Part shown: piece by piece, positions 1-7,713 of the stretch
How the letters are laid out: the number at the start of each line of letters is the position of its first letter
How positions within the stretch are numbered: the first letter of the stretch is position 1
Source of the DNA: Salinigranum rubrum
GTDB taxonomy: Archaea > Halobacteriota > Halobacteria > Halobacteriales > Haloferacaceae
Reading direction: 5' to 3'
Assembly: GCF_002906575.1 (NCBI RefSeq)
Contig: NZ_CP026309.1
Location: 434,001 to 498,000 of the forward strand
Length of the DNA: 64,000 bases
Translations under genes and position numbers: made by a program
The notes under the pieces: generated by a model
The model's input: the letters and a program-made list of their open reading frames with translations, nothing else
What the model was told of the DNA's origin: nothing
Database searches by the model: none

Positions 1-628
1 CGTCGAAGCCGATCTGCTCCGTCGTCTGGGTCTTGACCATCGCCAGCTGCGGGTAGTGGAGGAGGTGCTGGCGCGTGTCGGGTCGGATGCGGTAGTTCGC
101 CGCGGGGAGGCCGAGCGACTGCTTCATCATCCCCGCGCCCATCGTAATCCGGGGAGACGCGTTGTGCTCGGGGTACGGGATCATCCCGGCACCGATGCCG
201 AAGATGAGCTGCGGGTCGATTTCGAGGTGGGTCGTGTTCTGCTTCTCGGGGTCGTCGGGGTGGTACTCGATGTCGTCCTCGTCGACGGCAACGAGGATGT
301 CCTCCTCCTCCTCGGCGTCGATGAACTCGATGAGACCACGGCTGACGAGGTCGTCGAACGAGATGTCGCCGTCGTCGACCGCCTCGATGTGCTCGTCGTC
401 GAGCAGCGGTTCGCCCTGTTCGACGACGATGAGCGGGCGCCGTGCGCGGCCCGCGTCGGCGTTGATGATGACCTCGCGCGTCCGGTCTTTGACCGAGACG
501 TTGACCATCTGGGAGACGTCTCCCCGTCGTCGTGCTTCGCGGATCTGTTCTGCGAGCTCGTGGGGGTCCTCGTGGGTCCCGACCAGGCTCCCGTTGACGT
601 ATACTTTCGCTTCTCGTGCTTGCGCCAT
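1..628 (-). CDS. rpoB1: DNA-directed RNA polymerase subunit B' (RpoB1), N-terminal part, truncated by the window edge
   Basis: The minus frame from ATG at 626-628 is open to base 1 and starts MAQAREAKVYVNGSL, about 209 residues seen. In archaea the bacterial beta subunit is often split, and B' is the C-terminal half that carries most of the catalytic and hybrid-binding surface. Conserved blocks include GIGAGMIPYPEHNASPRI and MKQSLGLPAANYRIR, typical of the Rpb2 hybrid-binding region. It starts 7 nt after the rpoB2 stop, so rpoH-rpoB2-rpoB1 is one transcription unit. The remaining roughly 400 residues lie outside the window. Confident call. Confidence 0.96.
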   Translation of the reverse strand, partial: MAQAREAKVYVNGSLVGTHEDPHELAEQIREARRRGDVSQMVNVSVKDRTREVIINADAGRARRPLIVVEQGEPLLDDEHIEAVDDGDISFDDLVSRGLIEFIDAEEEEDILVAVDEDDIEYHPDDPEKQNTTHLEIDPQLIFGIGAGMIPYPEHNASPRITMGAGMMKQSLGLPAANYRIRPDTRQHLLHYPQLAMVKTQTTEQIGFD

Positions 629-635
629 CGTGTAG

Positions 636-2200
636 TTAGTCGTCCGCAGGTGTGGTCTCGACGCCCTCGAGTCCGGGCATGCCCTGTACGCCCATGTGCG
701 CCAGCTCTCGCTTGAGCGCCCGCTCGTCCTCGACGTTCTGTGACAGCTCCATCGCCTGGGCGAAGTTCTTCACCAGGCCGCAGTTCGGCCCCTCCGGCGT
801 CTCGGAGGGACAGATGCGACCCCACTGGGTCGCGTGGAGGTCGCGCGCCTCGAAGTGTGGTTGCGAGCGCGACAGCGGCGAGCGCAGCCGTCGAAGGTGC
901 GACAGCACCCCCATGTAGTCCGTCCTGTCGACGAGCTGAGAGACGCCCGAGCGCCCACCGACCCAGTTCCCGGTGGCGATGGGGTGCTCTAGGCGTTCGG
1001 TCAGCACGTCCGAGCGCACGACGGTGTTCACCGTCAGGTTCCGGTTCCGCATGTTCGCCCGTTCGAGCTGGTACTTCACGTCGCGTGCGAGCTTGTTCAG
1101 CGCCGTTCTGAAGAGGTCGCGCATCAGGTCGCCCGACACCTTGAGCCGCTTGTTCGCGTAGTGGTCCTTGTCGTCCGATTCGCGCCGCCCGAGCGCAAGT
1201 TCGAAACACGCCTCGGCCATCCGGCAGAGGTAGTACGACTTGTTGATGCGCACCTCCTCCTCCTCGACGCCTTCCTCGTGCAGGTGGGGGAGGAGGTAGC
1301 GGTCGATGACGTAGTTGGCGCGCTTGAGCTGGTAGTTCTTGCCCTGGCCGCCGGCGACGCGCTTGCCGAGCGCCTCGATGGCCTGTTCTTCGGTCTGAAC
1401 GGGCGCCTCCTCCAGGTTCTCCAGCATGAACTTCACGATCTCGGGGTCGTCCGAGACGCGGTGGACGATCTCCTCGTCCGATTCGAGACCGAGCGCGCGG
1501 ACGAGCGTGACGAAGTTCACCGACCCGGAGACGGAGGGGAACGACACCTCCAAGAGGCCCTCACGGTTCCGCTCACAGAGAACGAGCGCGCGGTACCCGC
1601 GGCGCTGAGAGAACGTCTTCGCGACCTGGATCTCGTCGCCGTACTTCGTGTCGTACTCGGCGAGGATCTTGTTCGGCGCGAGGTCCTCCGAGGTCATGAG
1701 CACGCGCTCGGAGCCGTTGACGATGAAGTAGCCGCCGGGGTCGACGGGGTCCTCGCCGATCTCGACGAGGTCCGCGTCGGAGAGTTCGGAGATGTTGCAC
1801 TTCCGGGAGCCGACCATGATGGGCATCCGACCCACCTTGGTCTCGGTGGAGTCGAGGACGACCTCCTCTTCCTCCTCGCCGCCGCGGACGATGGACATCT
1901 CCATGAACACCGGCGCGGCGTAGGTGATGTTGCGGAGGCGGGCCTCCTGGGGGAACAGGAGTTCCTCGCTCCCGTCGGCCTCCCTCACTCGGGGGTCTCG
2001 ACGCGGATGTCGCCGAGTTCGACCCACACCGGTTCCTCGCCCTCCTTGTCGCCGATGTCGGTCTCGATGGTCTCCTTCTCGTCGACGACCTCCTGCATCC
2101 CGCGCCCGAGGAAGTTGTTGAACGAGCGGAAGTGGTGTTCTGCGAGCCGTTCCTGCGAAAAGTACTCTCTGGAGATCGTGCGTCGTGACTGTCGATTCAT
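636..2200 (-). CDS. rpoB2: DNA-directed RNA polymerase subunit B'' (RpoB2), frame broken once at about 1991-1995
   Basis: N-terminal half of the split second-largest RNA polymerase subunit. The start at 2198-2200 ([19 protein letters not shown]) overlaps the rpoH stop in ATGA. The reading runs to about residue 71 (GDIRVETPE) and then meets TGA. The rest of the protein ([18 protein letters not shown] onwards, to stop 636-638) is in another frame. The break sits on a run of five C (minus strand). One more C restores TPRVREADG, the expected family sequence, giving 521 residues, the usual length. Because the gene is essential, a sequencing or assembly error is far more likely than a pseudogene. 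Confidence 0.93.
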
Positions 2201-2424
2201 TCGATCACCAATCGGTAGACGACCGCCGTGTCTGTCGTTCGCGAGTCGCGGACGATCTTGACGACGTCGCCGGCCTCGGCCTCGTCGGGGAGCGCCGGGT
2301 CCGACGTGCGGATCTTCGGTAGATTCACCCGCTCGACGTCGTACTCAGCCATCATCTCCTCGATTTCGGGTTCGTCGAGGATGGCGTGCTCCGGAACTAG
2401 GGTGTGTTCGCTTACGTTGACCAT
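2197..2424 (-). CDS. rpoH: DNA-directed RNA polymerase subunit H (RpoH)
   Basis: 75-residue archaeal subunit H, the counterpart of the C-terminal domain of eukaryotic Rpb5, which contacts downstream DNA. It opens [20 protein letters not shown] and carries the conserved [11 protein letters not shown] and [10 protein letters not shown] stretches; length is normal for the family. It is first in the rpoH-rpoB2-rpoB1 operon and overlaps rpoB2 by 4 nt, which fits translational coupling. Confidence 0.97.
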   Translation of the reverse strand: MVNVSEHTLVPEHAILDEPEIEEMMAEYDVERVNLPKIRTSDPALPDEAEAGDVVKIVRDSRTTDTAVVYRLVIE

Positions 2425-2664
2425 GGATGTCGGGGGGATGGGAAGAAGCTCTCACGAGATACTACAGTCGGATTCAGGGGCCAGCCATTTAACCCTTGTC
2501 AACCGGTGCGGGTAGCGCCGCTCACCGACCACGAGCGGGCTGGTACCTTTACACACGGAGACGTGAGATAAATGCCTTGCGGAGCGACCGACGATAGCGC
2601 CCCACACGGCGCGGTGAGATGAGAAGTCTTATTTACGAAACCCGGATACTGGAGAGTGCGCACT
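2425..2664. other. Intergenic region between divergent rpoH and tRNA-Asp
   Basis: No convincing protein gene in 240 bp. The right end holds a TATA-like CTTATTTA at about 2628-2635, roughly 30 nt before tRNA-Asp, the expected archaeal promoter distance. The left end must hold the rpoH promoter; no strong single candidate stands out. Confidence 0.5.
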
Positions 2665-2737
2665 GCCCGGATGGTGTAGTGGCCCATCATACGACCCTGT
2701 CACGGTCGTGACGCGGGTTCAAATCCCGCTCCGGGCG
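2665..2737 (+). tRNA. tRNA-Asp (GTC)
   Basis: Cloverleaf of 73 nt. Acceptor GCCCGGA (2665-2671) pairs with TCCGGGC (2730-2736), discriminator G. The anticodon GTC lies at 2699-2701 in loop CTGTCAC, and the T-loop is GGTTCAAATCC. CCA is not encoded. A short T run (2741-2744) follows and could stop transcription. A copy of its own 3' end lies about 145 nt downstream. Confidence 0.97.
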
Positions 2738-2758
2738 TCCTTTTGCGACGAACTACTC

Positions 2759-2886
2759 GGCGAGCACCGCGTAGCGTGTGCTCGCCACCTGTGAGTCGCA
2801 CAGACGCGATAACGGGAGTTGAACCAGAGCGTGGAGCGAACGAAGCGAGCGGAACGACCGTGGTTCACAATCCCGCTCCGGACAGT
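2759..2886 (+). repeat. tRNA-Asp tail element: hairpin, inverted T-arm and second copy of the tRNA-Asp 3' end
   Basis: Three parts are seen. (1) An 8-bp hairpin, GGCGAGCA 2759-2766 with TGCTCGCC 2779-2786. (2) GGGAGTTGAACCA at 2814-2826, close to the reverse complement of the T-arm, followed by the core GAGCGAACGAAGCGAGCG at 2834-2851. (3) TGGTTCACAATCCCGCTCCG at 2861-2880, a near copy of the tRNA-Asp T-arm and 3' acceptor strand with one inserted C; the 13 bases AATCCCGCTCCGG are identical to the tRNA. Parts 2 and 3 can pair into one long hairpin. The same layout follows tRNA-Phe, -Val and -Arg in this window. Function unknown. Confidence 0.75.
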
Positions 2887-3134
2887 CGGTTCTCGGTCGT
2901 CGCTCCGGGTGCATCGTCGGTCGACGCGGCAGCGTAGCCGACACGGCGACAACACGGTACACGGGCGCGGTGAGACCGCAGTCCTCACCCCCAGCAGACT
3001 GCGTTTCTCGGGCCTTCGGCCCTGCGATACTCGCCCCTCGCGCGTTCGCTCGCTCCCTGCAGTCGCTCGCTCTCGCGCACCACCGCCGCTGTCGACCCCA
3101 CAACCTTTCTTTCCCTCCGTCGAACCCGCGTCCA
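2887..3134. other. Intergenic region before the MaoC gene, holding a dispersed repeat end
   Basis: No gene seen. Positions 2954-2998 (minus orientation) resemble the terminal repeat of the probable MITE at 18591-18853: both contain TACACGGGCGCGGTG next to a CCGCAG and CC-rich stretch. The later part has several short GC hairpins such as GGGCCTTCGGCCC at about 3019-3031. A CAACCTTTCTTTCC stretch lies about 25 nt before the MaoC start and could be its promoter region. Confidence 0.45.
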
Positions 3135-3542
3135 ATGGCCCCTCCCGAGCAAGGCGACGTCCACGTCGTCGAACGCACGTTCACCGACGAGGACGTCAGC
3201 GGATTCGCCGCGGTCTCACGTGACACTCAGGCCATCCACACCGAACGAGAGCCCCCGATGGTCCACGGCCTGTTGACGGCGACGCTCTCGACCGAAATCG
3301 GCGGCGACCTCGAAGTGCTGGCCCGGACCATGGAGTTCGACTTTCTCACCCCAGTCTACGCCGGCGACACCGTTCGATGCGAGTGGACGACAGAGCGGGT
3401 CGACGCCCGGGAGGACCGGTTCGACCTGGCGGCGACCGTCGAGTGCCGGCGAACCGCGAGCGCGCGGGCCGGCGCGGAGCACACGGTCGTCCTCCGCGGG
3501 GAGGTCGAAGGGCTCGTGTGGCGGTCGGACCCCGACGACTGA
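3135..3542 (+). CDS. MaoC-like hotdog-fold dehydratase
   Basis: 135 residues from ATG at 3135 (MAPPEQGDVHVVERTFTDED). The pattern VERTFTDEDVSGFAAVSRDT, then HTE, then MVHGLLTATLSTEIGG, then MEFDFLTPVYAGDTVRCEW is that of the MaoC/(R)-specific enoyl-CoA hydratase family. The usual catalytic Asp-His pair corresponds to the SRDT...H region. Substrate cannot be told from sequence. The preceding in-frame codons from 2970 are GC-rich repeat DNA and are not used. It converges on crcB with 5 nt between stops. Confidence 0.85.
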   Translation: MAPPEQGDVHVVERTFTDEDVSGFAAVSRDTQAIHTEREPPMVHGLLTATLSTEIGGDLEVLARTMEFDFLTPVYAGDTVRCEWTTERVDAREDRFDLAATVECRRTASARAGAEHTVVLRGEVEGLVWRSDPDD

Positions 3543-3547
3543 CCGAC

Positions 3548-3910
3548 TCAGAGGAGCGCGCGGACCGCGCCGCCGCCGAGCGCAACTCCGACGAGCGCGG
3601 CGGCGAGCGTCCCGAGCGCGTAGCGCGCCGCGACCCGACGCTCGCCCGCCTGCGCGTGCTCGACGACGCCGACGGCGAACGAGGAGAACGTCGTGAACGC
3701 GCCGCAGAACCCGGTTCCGAAGACGAGGAGGAACGCGCTGTCGACGGGCGCGGCGCCGAGCGCGCCGAGCGCGACGCTCCCGAGGACGTTCACGGCGAAG
3801 ACCCCTCGCCGCCCACCGAACCGGGTGTCGACGGCGAACCGTGCGAGCGCCCCGAGCGTGCCGCCGACGCCGACCAGGAGCGCGGTCGAGAGCGACGCGT
3901 CGGGCGTCAT
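3548..3910 (-). CDS. crcB: Fluoride efflux channel protein CrcB (second of a pair)
   Basis: 120 residues with four hydrophobic segments. CrcB/Fluc proteins form dual-topology fluoride channels in the membrane. Family signatures: GGTLGALARFAVDT near the start, VNVLGSVALGAL, and GFCGAFTTFSSFAVG, which holds the conserved Phe residues of the pore. The start at 3908-3910 overlaps the stop of the other crcB by 4 nt. Pairs of different CrcB genes usually make a heterodimer with each member in one fixed orientation. Confidence 0.93.
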   Translation of the reverse strand: MTPDASLSTALLVGVGGTLGALARFAVDTRFGGRRGVFAVNVLGSVALGALGAAPVDSAFLLVFGTGFCGAFTTFSSFAVGVVEHAQAGERRVAARYALGTLAAALVGVALGGGAVRALL

Positions 3911-4242
3911 CGGCGACGCCCCCACGCGATACCGAGAGAGGCTGCGGCGATGCCGAGCGCGTAGTTCGCGCCGACGTTCACGAGCCCCATCGACGGGGCG
4001 AGCGCGGCCGTCTCGACGGCGAACGTGCTGTAGGTGGTGAACGAGGAGAGCAGTCCCGTCCCGACGAGCACTCTGACTCGGTGGGTGGTGACGACCGTGA
4101 CCAACACGCCGAGCGCAAAGCTCCCGAGGACGTTCACGAGGAGCGTCCCCGGTTCGCCCGTCACGACCACCCCGACCGTCCAGCGGAGGACGGCCCCGAC
4201 GAACCCGCCGACGCTCACGTACAGCGGGTCGGTTCGTCTCAT
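3907..4242 (-). CDS. crcB: Fluoride efflux channel protein CrcB (first of a pair)
   Basis: 111 residues, four predicted membrane helices. It shows GGFVGAVLRWTVG, LLVNVLGSFALGVL and GLLSSFTTYSTFAVE, matching the other copy position by position but clearly diverged. It overlaps both neighbours by 4 nt (3907-3910 and 4239-4242), so it is co-translated with its partner and with the upstream ATPase gene. No fluoride riboswitch was recognised upstream of the operon. Confidence 0.93.
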   Translation of the reverse strand: MRRTDPLYVSVGGFVGAVLRWTVGVVVTGEPGTLLVNVLGSFALGVLVTVVTTHRVRVLVGTGLLSSFTTYSTFAVETAALAPSMGLVNVGANYALGIAAASLGIAWGRRR

Positions 4243-5339
4243 GCCCGTCCGAACCCGTCGCCGTCACTCGTCGCTTTCGGTTCGCTTCGACTGCTCACCG
4301 CGGCCATCGCACTCGCTCGCGGGCTCTCCCCCTCGTGTTCCGTTTCACGTTCGCGCACGCGAACGACGTGAACGGACTCCGTGCGGTCGTCGACGACGAG
4401 CGCCTCGCCCCGGTCGTTGGGGAGCCGTTCCCGAAGCCCGCCGTCGACGTACGTCGCCTCGCACGCCCGAAGCGCCGACACGTCCGCCTCCGCGGTGAGT
4501 CGATGCGCGACGAGGAGGTCGGCCTGCGAAGTCGCGACCGGCGGGAGAACGCCGGGTCGCTGGGTCGCACAGACGAGGCTGACGCCGGGCGCGCGTCCGC
4601 GAGTGAGAAGCGTCTCCAGCGCCGCGCCGGCGACGCCGTCGAACGCGACGTGGGCCTCGTCGACGAACAGCCACGGGAGGCAGTCGAGTTCTCCCGCGAT
4701 TCGTGCCTCGTACAGCGCCCGCGCGACGGCGTACGTCACCGCGTCGCGCGCGCCCGGCGACTGTCCCGCACAGTCGAGCACCGTCACCCGCTCTGCGACG
4801 AGCGCGTCGGCGTCCAGCCCGGTCGGCGCGAACACTCCCCACGAGCGTGCCAGTTCGAGGTGGTTCGTCGCCGCCCGCTTCGCTCCCGTGTCGGCGTCGG
4901 CTTCATCGACGTGTGCACGCATCCCCGCGAGCGTCTCCGCGGCGGCCGCGGCCTGCCAAACGAGCGCGCCCGGCGTGGAGACCGGGTCGAGGCCGACGAG
5001 TTCGGGCCACGAGCGCGGTGGGATGGATGACGCCCGGACTGTGGGCGTGGAGACGACGCGGCCCCACGCACCGAGTCCGCGAAGGGCGCCGAGCGGGTCG
5101 ACGACGACGGGGGCGACGCCCGGCGTCCGCGCACACTCCTCGGCGAGGACGCCCAGCGTGTACGACTTGCCGTAGCCCCGCTTGCCGACGACGAGTGCCG
5201 CGTGCGGGCGGTCGAGGTCGACGGCGACGGCCGCGCCGCTGCTCCCATCACGGGCCCGGTACCGTCCCAGTTCGCCGACCGGGCCGTTCGACGCTTCCCC
5301 TCTCTGTCCCTGTTCGTTCGCCCGTCCGAGCACGTGCAT
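4239..5339 (-). CDS. HerA/FtsK-like P-loop ATPase (DUF87-type)
   Basis: 366 residues from ATG at 5337-5339 (MHVLGRANEQGQ). Upstream in-frame Met codons are less likely, since TATA-like TTCGGATAAATTC sits close before this start. Walker A GKRGYGKS lies near residues 53-60, Walker B WLFVDEAHVAF near 210-220, and a sensor-like LVCATQRPG follows, the layout of HerA/VirB4-type ATPases. Shorter than true HerA and without a nearby nurA, so a genuine DNA-end resection role is not supported. It overlaps crcB by 4 nt and heads that operon. Confidence 0.75.
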   Translation of the reverse strand: MHVLGRANEQGQRGEASNGPVGELGRYRARDGSSGAAVAVDLDRPHAALVVGKRGYGKSYTLGVLAEECARTPGVAPVVVDPLGALRGLGAWGRVVSTPTVRASSIPPRSWPELVGLDPVSTPGALVWQAAAAAETLAGMRAHVDEADADTGAKRAATNHLELARSWGVFAPTGLDADALVAERVTVLDCAGQSPGARDAVTYAVARALYEARIAGELDCLPWLFVDEAHVAFDGVAGAALETLLTRGRAPGVSLVCATQRPGVLPPVATSQADLLVAHRLTAEADVSALRACEATYVDGGLRERLPNDRGEALVVDDRTESVHVVRVRERETEHEGESPRASAMAAVSSRSEPKATSDGDGFGRA

Positions 5340-5416
5340 GGACGACGACTGGCCGCCCCCTTTCGGATAAATTCTCGGCCGAGAGTTCATATACGGGGAC
5401 GCGGCCACCGGGCGGT

Positions 5417-5938
5417 ATGTCATCCCCAGAACGGCACGGACACGACCGCTCGGCGCCCATCGGCTCGCTCAGGCCCCCATCCGCCCTGTCGCGCTTCTGC
5501 CGCGACGAACGGGCCATCGAGGGCCTACCGGTCAGGCTCGTCGTCGCGTTAGTCGTCGGCGTCGCGAGCCTCAGCCTCATGCTGAACATGTTGACCGGTG
5601 TCGAAGGTCTCGCCGTCGCGGAACTCGACGTCCGCCCCGAAAAGGACGTCATCACCCCCGGGTCCCACGAACTCGACCTCGTCGTCGTCGACCCCGACGG
5701 CGACCCCGTCCCCGGCGCGACGGCCGTCGTCAAGAGCGGCAGTGCCTCCCTTGCCGAGGGGGTCGTCACCGCGGAGACAGGTGACCGGGGCGTGGCGAGC
5801 GTCTCCATCGAGCCGTCGCTCCTGGCTCACCAGCAGGACGGGACGGTCGTCGTCGACGTCAAACCGCCGGCAGGAAGTCAGTACGTCGACCGCCGCGGCA
5901 ACACGGAGATTCTCGTCGTCCGGGGGGCTGGCGAGTAA
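5417..5938 (+). CDS. Membrane-anchored protein with an Ig/carboxypeptidase-regulatory-like domain
   Basis: 173 residues. After a charged N-terminus of about 35 residues there is one hydrophobic segment (GLPVRLVVALVVGVASLSLM). A beta-rich domain follows (VVVDPDGDPVPGATAVVKSG, GVASVSIEP), like domains used in secreted archaeal proteins. The RAIEGLPVRLVVAL context is similar to haloarchaeal pilin-like or archaellum-associated membrane proteins, but no clear prepilin cleavage site was identified. It is divergent from the ATPase gene with 77 bp between starts. Function unknown. Confidence 0.6.
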   Translation: MSSPERHGHDRSAPIGSLRPPSALSRFCRDERAIEGLPVRLVVALVVGVASLSLMLNMLTGVEGLAVAELDVRPEKDVITPGSHELDLVVVDPDGDPVPGATAVVKSGSASLAEGVVTAETGDRGVASVSIEPSLLAHQQDGTVVVDVKPPAGSQYVDRRGNTEILVVRGAGE

Positions 5939-5958
5939 CAGTCACGGTCGCGCGCCAC

Positions 5959-6699
5959 TCACAGGTGCTCGTCCCAGTCGATCCACTCCTGCTCCCAGCC
6001 GGTGGGCGCGAAGTACCCCTGCTCTGCGAACTCGGCGTCCTCGCGGTCGGTCCGGTTCCGTGAGGCTCCGTGCTGTTCGCCGTCGACCAGGAGCGGGCGG
6101 AACCTGACCGCTCCGAACTCGTCGACCACCTCGCCCTCGTCCCCGTCGTCCTCGACGGCGACGAGCGTCTGCTCCCGCCCGCCGCCGCCGAGCGGCATGA
6201 CGAGCCGTCCGTCCGGAGTCAGCTGTCGGAGGAGTCGCTTCGGCGGGCTGATCGCGCCGGCCTCGACGAGGATTCGGTCGTAGGGGGCGTACTCGGGGAG
6301 GCCGTCGGCCCCGTCGCGGCAGTCGACGAGGACGCCGCCGTACCCTGCCCGTTCGAGGTTGTGGCGCGCCTCGTACACGAGAGACCTGGCGATGTCGACG
6401 GCGTGAACCCGGCGAGCGCCGACGAGTTCGGCGGCCACGGCCGCCGTGTAGCCGACGCCGACGCCCACGACGAGCACCGAGTGGTCCGGGTCGACCGAGA
6501 GCGCCGAGACCAGTCGCGCGGCGAGTCCAGGTGGGAGGACGCGCGTCCCCTCGAACTCCGAGGCGCGGTTGTCGTACGGGCGGTCCTCGACGAACTCGTG
6601 GCGCGGGACGGTTCGCATGGCCTGGGAGACGGTGTCGTCGAGCGGCGCGCGCTGCTCGATGCCGTCGACCATGTCGTCTCGCACCACCGCGATGTCCAT
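5959..6699 (-). CDS. Divergent protein-L-isoaspartate O-methyltransferase paralogue
   Basis: 246 residues from ATG at 6697-6699 (MDIAVVRDDMVDGIEQ). The core matches PIMT: RTVPRHEFV, then VLVVGVGVGYTAAVAAEL in place of the usual VLEVGTGCGY SAM loop, VHAVDI, DGADGLPEYAPYDRILVEAGA and DGRLVMPLGGG. PIMT methylates isoaspartate for protein repair. The changed SAM motif and an extra acidic tail (about 30 residues ending WIDWDEHL) set it apart from the copy at 7714-8367. It lies 22 nt after the preceding methyltransferase gene on the same strand. Confidence 0.8.
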   Translation of the reverse strand: MDIAVVRDDMVDGIEQRAPLDDTVSQAMRTVPRHEFVEDRPYDNRASEFEGTRVLPPGLAARLVSALSVDPDHSVLVVGVGVGYTAAVAAELVGARRVHAVDIARSLVYEARHNLERAGYGGVLVDCRDGADGLPEYAPYDRILVEAGAISPPKRLLRQLTPDGRLVMPLGGGGREQTLVAVEDDGDEGEVVDEFGAVRFRPLLVDGEQHGASRNRTDREDAEFAEQGYFAPTGWEQEWIDWDEHL

Positions 6700-6721
6700 A
6701 CTCCCGTCTCGGCCCCCGACC

Positions 6722-7662
6722 CTATTCAACGCCACGCTCGCGGCGGGCGACGACGGCCCGGTAGTCGGTTCCCGGAACGTCGCGGACGTCGACGCCGACG
6801 AAGCCTGCCTCCCCGAGCCACGACGTGACCTCTTCTTCCGTGTAGGCGTCTCCTCGACCCTGTGCGAGCCGTTCGACGGCGACCCGCCGTGCCGCGGGCG
6901 AGTCGCCGCGGAGCGGTTCGAGCACGACGACCGCTCCCTGCCCCCGAGTGCGCCGTGCACCGAACTCAGGAGTCTCCGGTTCGTTTCGGGCGGATGACGT
7001 TGCAGGACGCCCGCCAGGAGGGCGAGGTCGGCGTTCTCGACGGGGACGTTCGCGACCGAATCGACCGCGACGGTCTCGATTTCCGCCGTAGCGAGCATCG
7101 GTCCGACGACATCCAGCACCGCTCGCGCCTCGACGAGCGTCACCGTCCGCCCGCGTCGGGCGAACTCGGCGGCGTACACCCCCGACGCGCCGCGTACGTC
7201 GACGACCCGCTCGGCGTCGGGTGCCGCGTGAATCGCCGCGGTCACGGCCGCCCGCACCGTCGCCGTTGCCGTCGCGGCGTGTGCCCCGAGTCGGTGGCGG
7301 AGCGTGCGGTCGTCCGGCGGCGTCTCCGTCCGGTCCGCAGTTTCGTCTCCGACTCCGGCCAGCGCCTCCAGTTGGTCGAGCGCGTACGGGGTGGCCCCGA
7401 TGGAGCGGACGTCCCGCGTCGCGAGAAAGCCCAGCGCACGGTTCGTCACCTCGTACTCGTCACCCATCGGGTGGAGGTAGCCGTACTCGTCGAGGAGTCG
7501 GATCACCCGGCCGGCCGTCTCGCGGTCGAGTCCCGTCGCGTCGGCCACTTCGTCGACGGTGCCGGCGGACGTCGTCAGTACGTCGAGGACGCCGGTTCGA
7601 CGGGCGACCCACAGCAGTAACAGTTCCTCGTGGTCGGGTCCGGAGCCGTCTCTGGTCGGCAT
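6722..7662 (-). CDS. wHTH plus SAM-methyltransferase-like protein, frame broken at about 6941-6945
   Basis: Starts at 7662 (MPTRDGSGPDHEELLLLW). Residues about 10-75 form a winged-helix domain (TVDEVADATGLDRETAGRVI). A Rossmann-like domain follows (VVDVRGASGVYAAEFARRG), in the style of small-molecule O-methyltransferases. The frame continues as VHGALGGRERSS, then the sensible sequence resumes in another frame (VVVLEPLRGDSPAARR to stop 6722). One extra base in the five-G run (five C on plus, 6941-6945) gives ALGGQGAVVVLEPLRGD and about 313 residues. Most likely a sequencing error. The run-on product that would fuse it to the next gene is an artefact. Confidence 0.75.
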
Positions 7663-7713
7663 ACCTCGTCTCCGTCCCCTCGGCTCAAAACTCCCTGCAT
7701 GGGGGTCGAGCGC

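Noticed and set aside
1985-2000. Programmed frameshift or a genuinely split rpoB2
   Set aside because: Three other conserved genes show the same one-base loss at G/C runs, and no slippery-site context or internal start with similarity is evident.
4243-5416. Fluoride riboswitch controlling the crcB pair
   Set aside because: The upstream sequence is the ATPase coding region, and no riboswitch-like conserved pieces were seen.
5959-7662. A single 567-residue fusion of wHTH-methyltransferase and PIMT
   Set aside because: The join passes through 70 low-quality Arg/Ser residues created by a one-base frameshift. Two separate genes with their own starts fit better.
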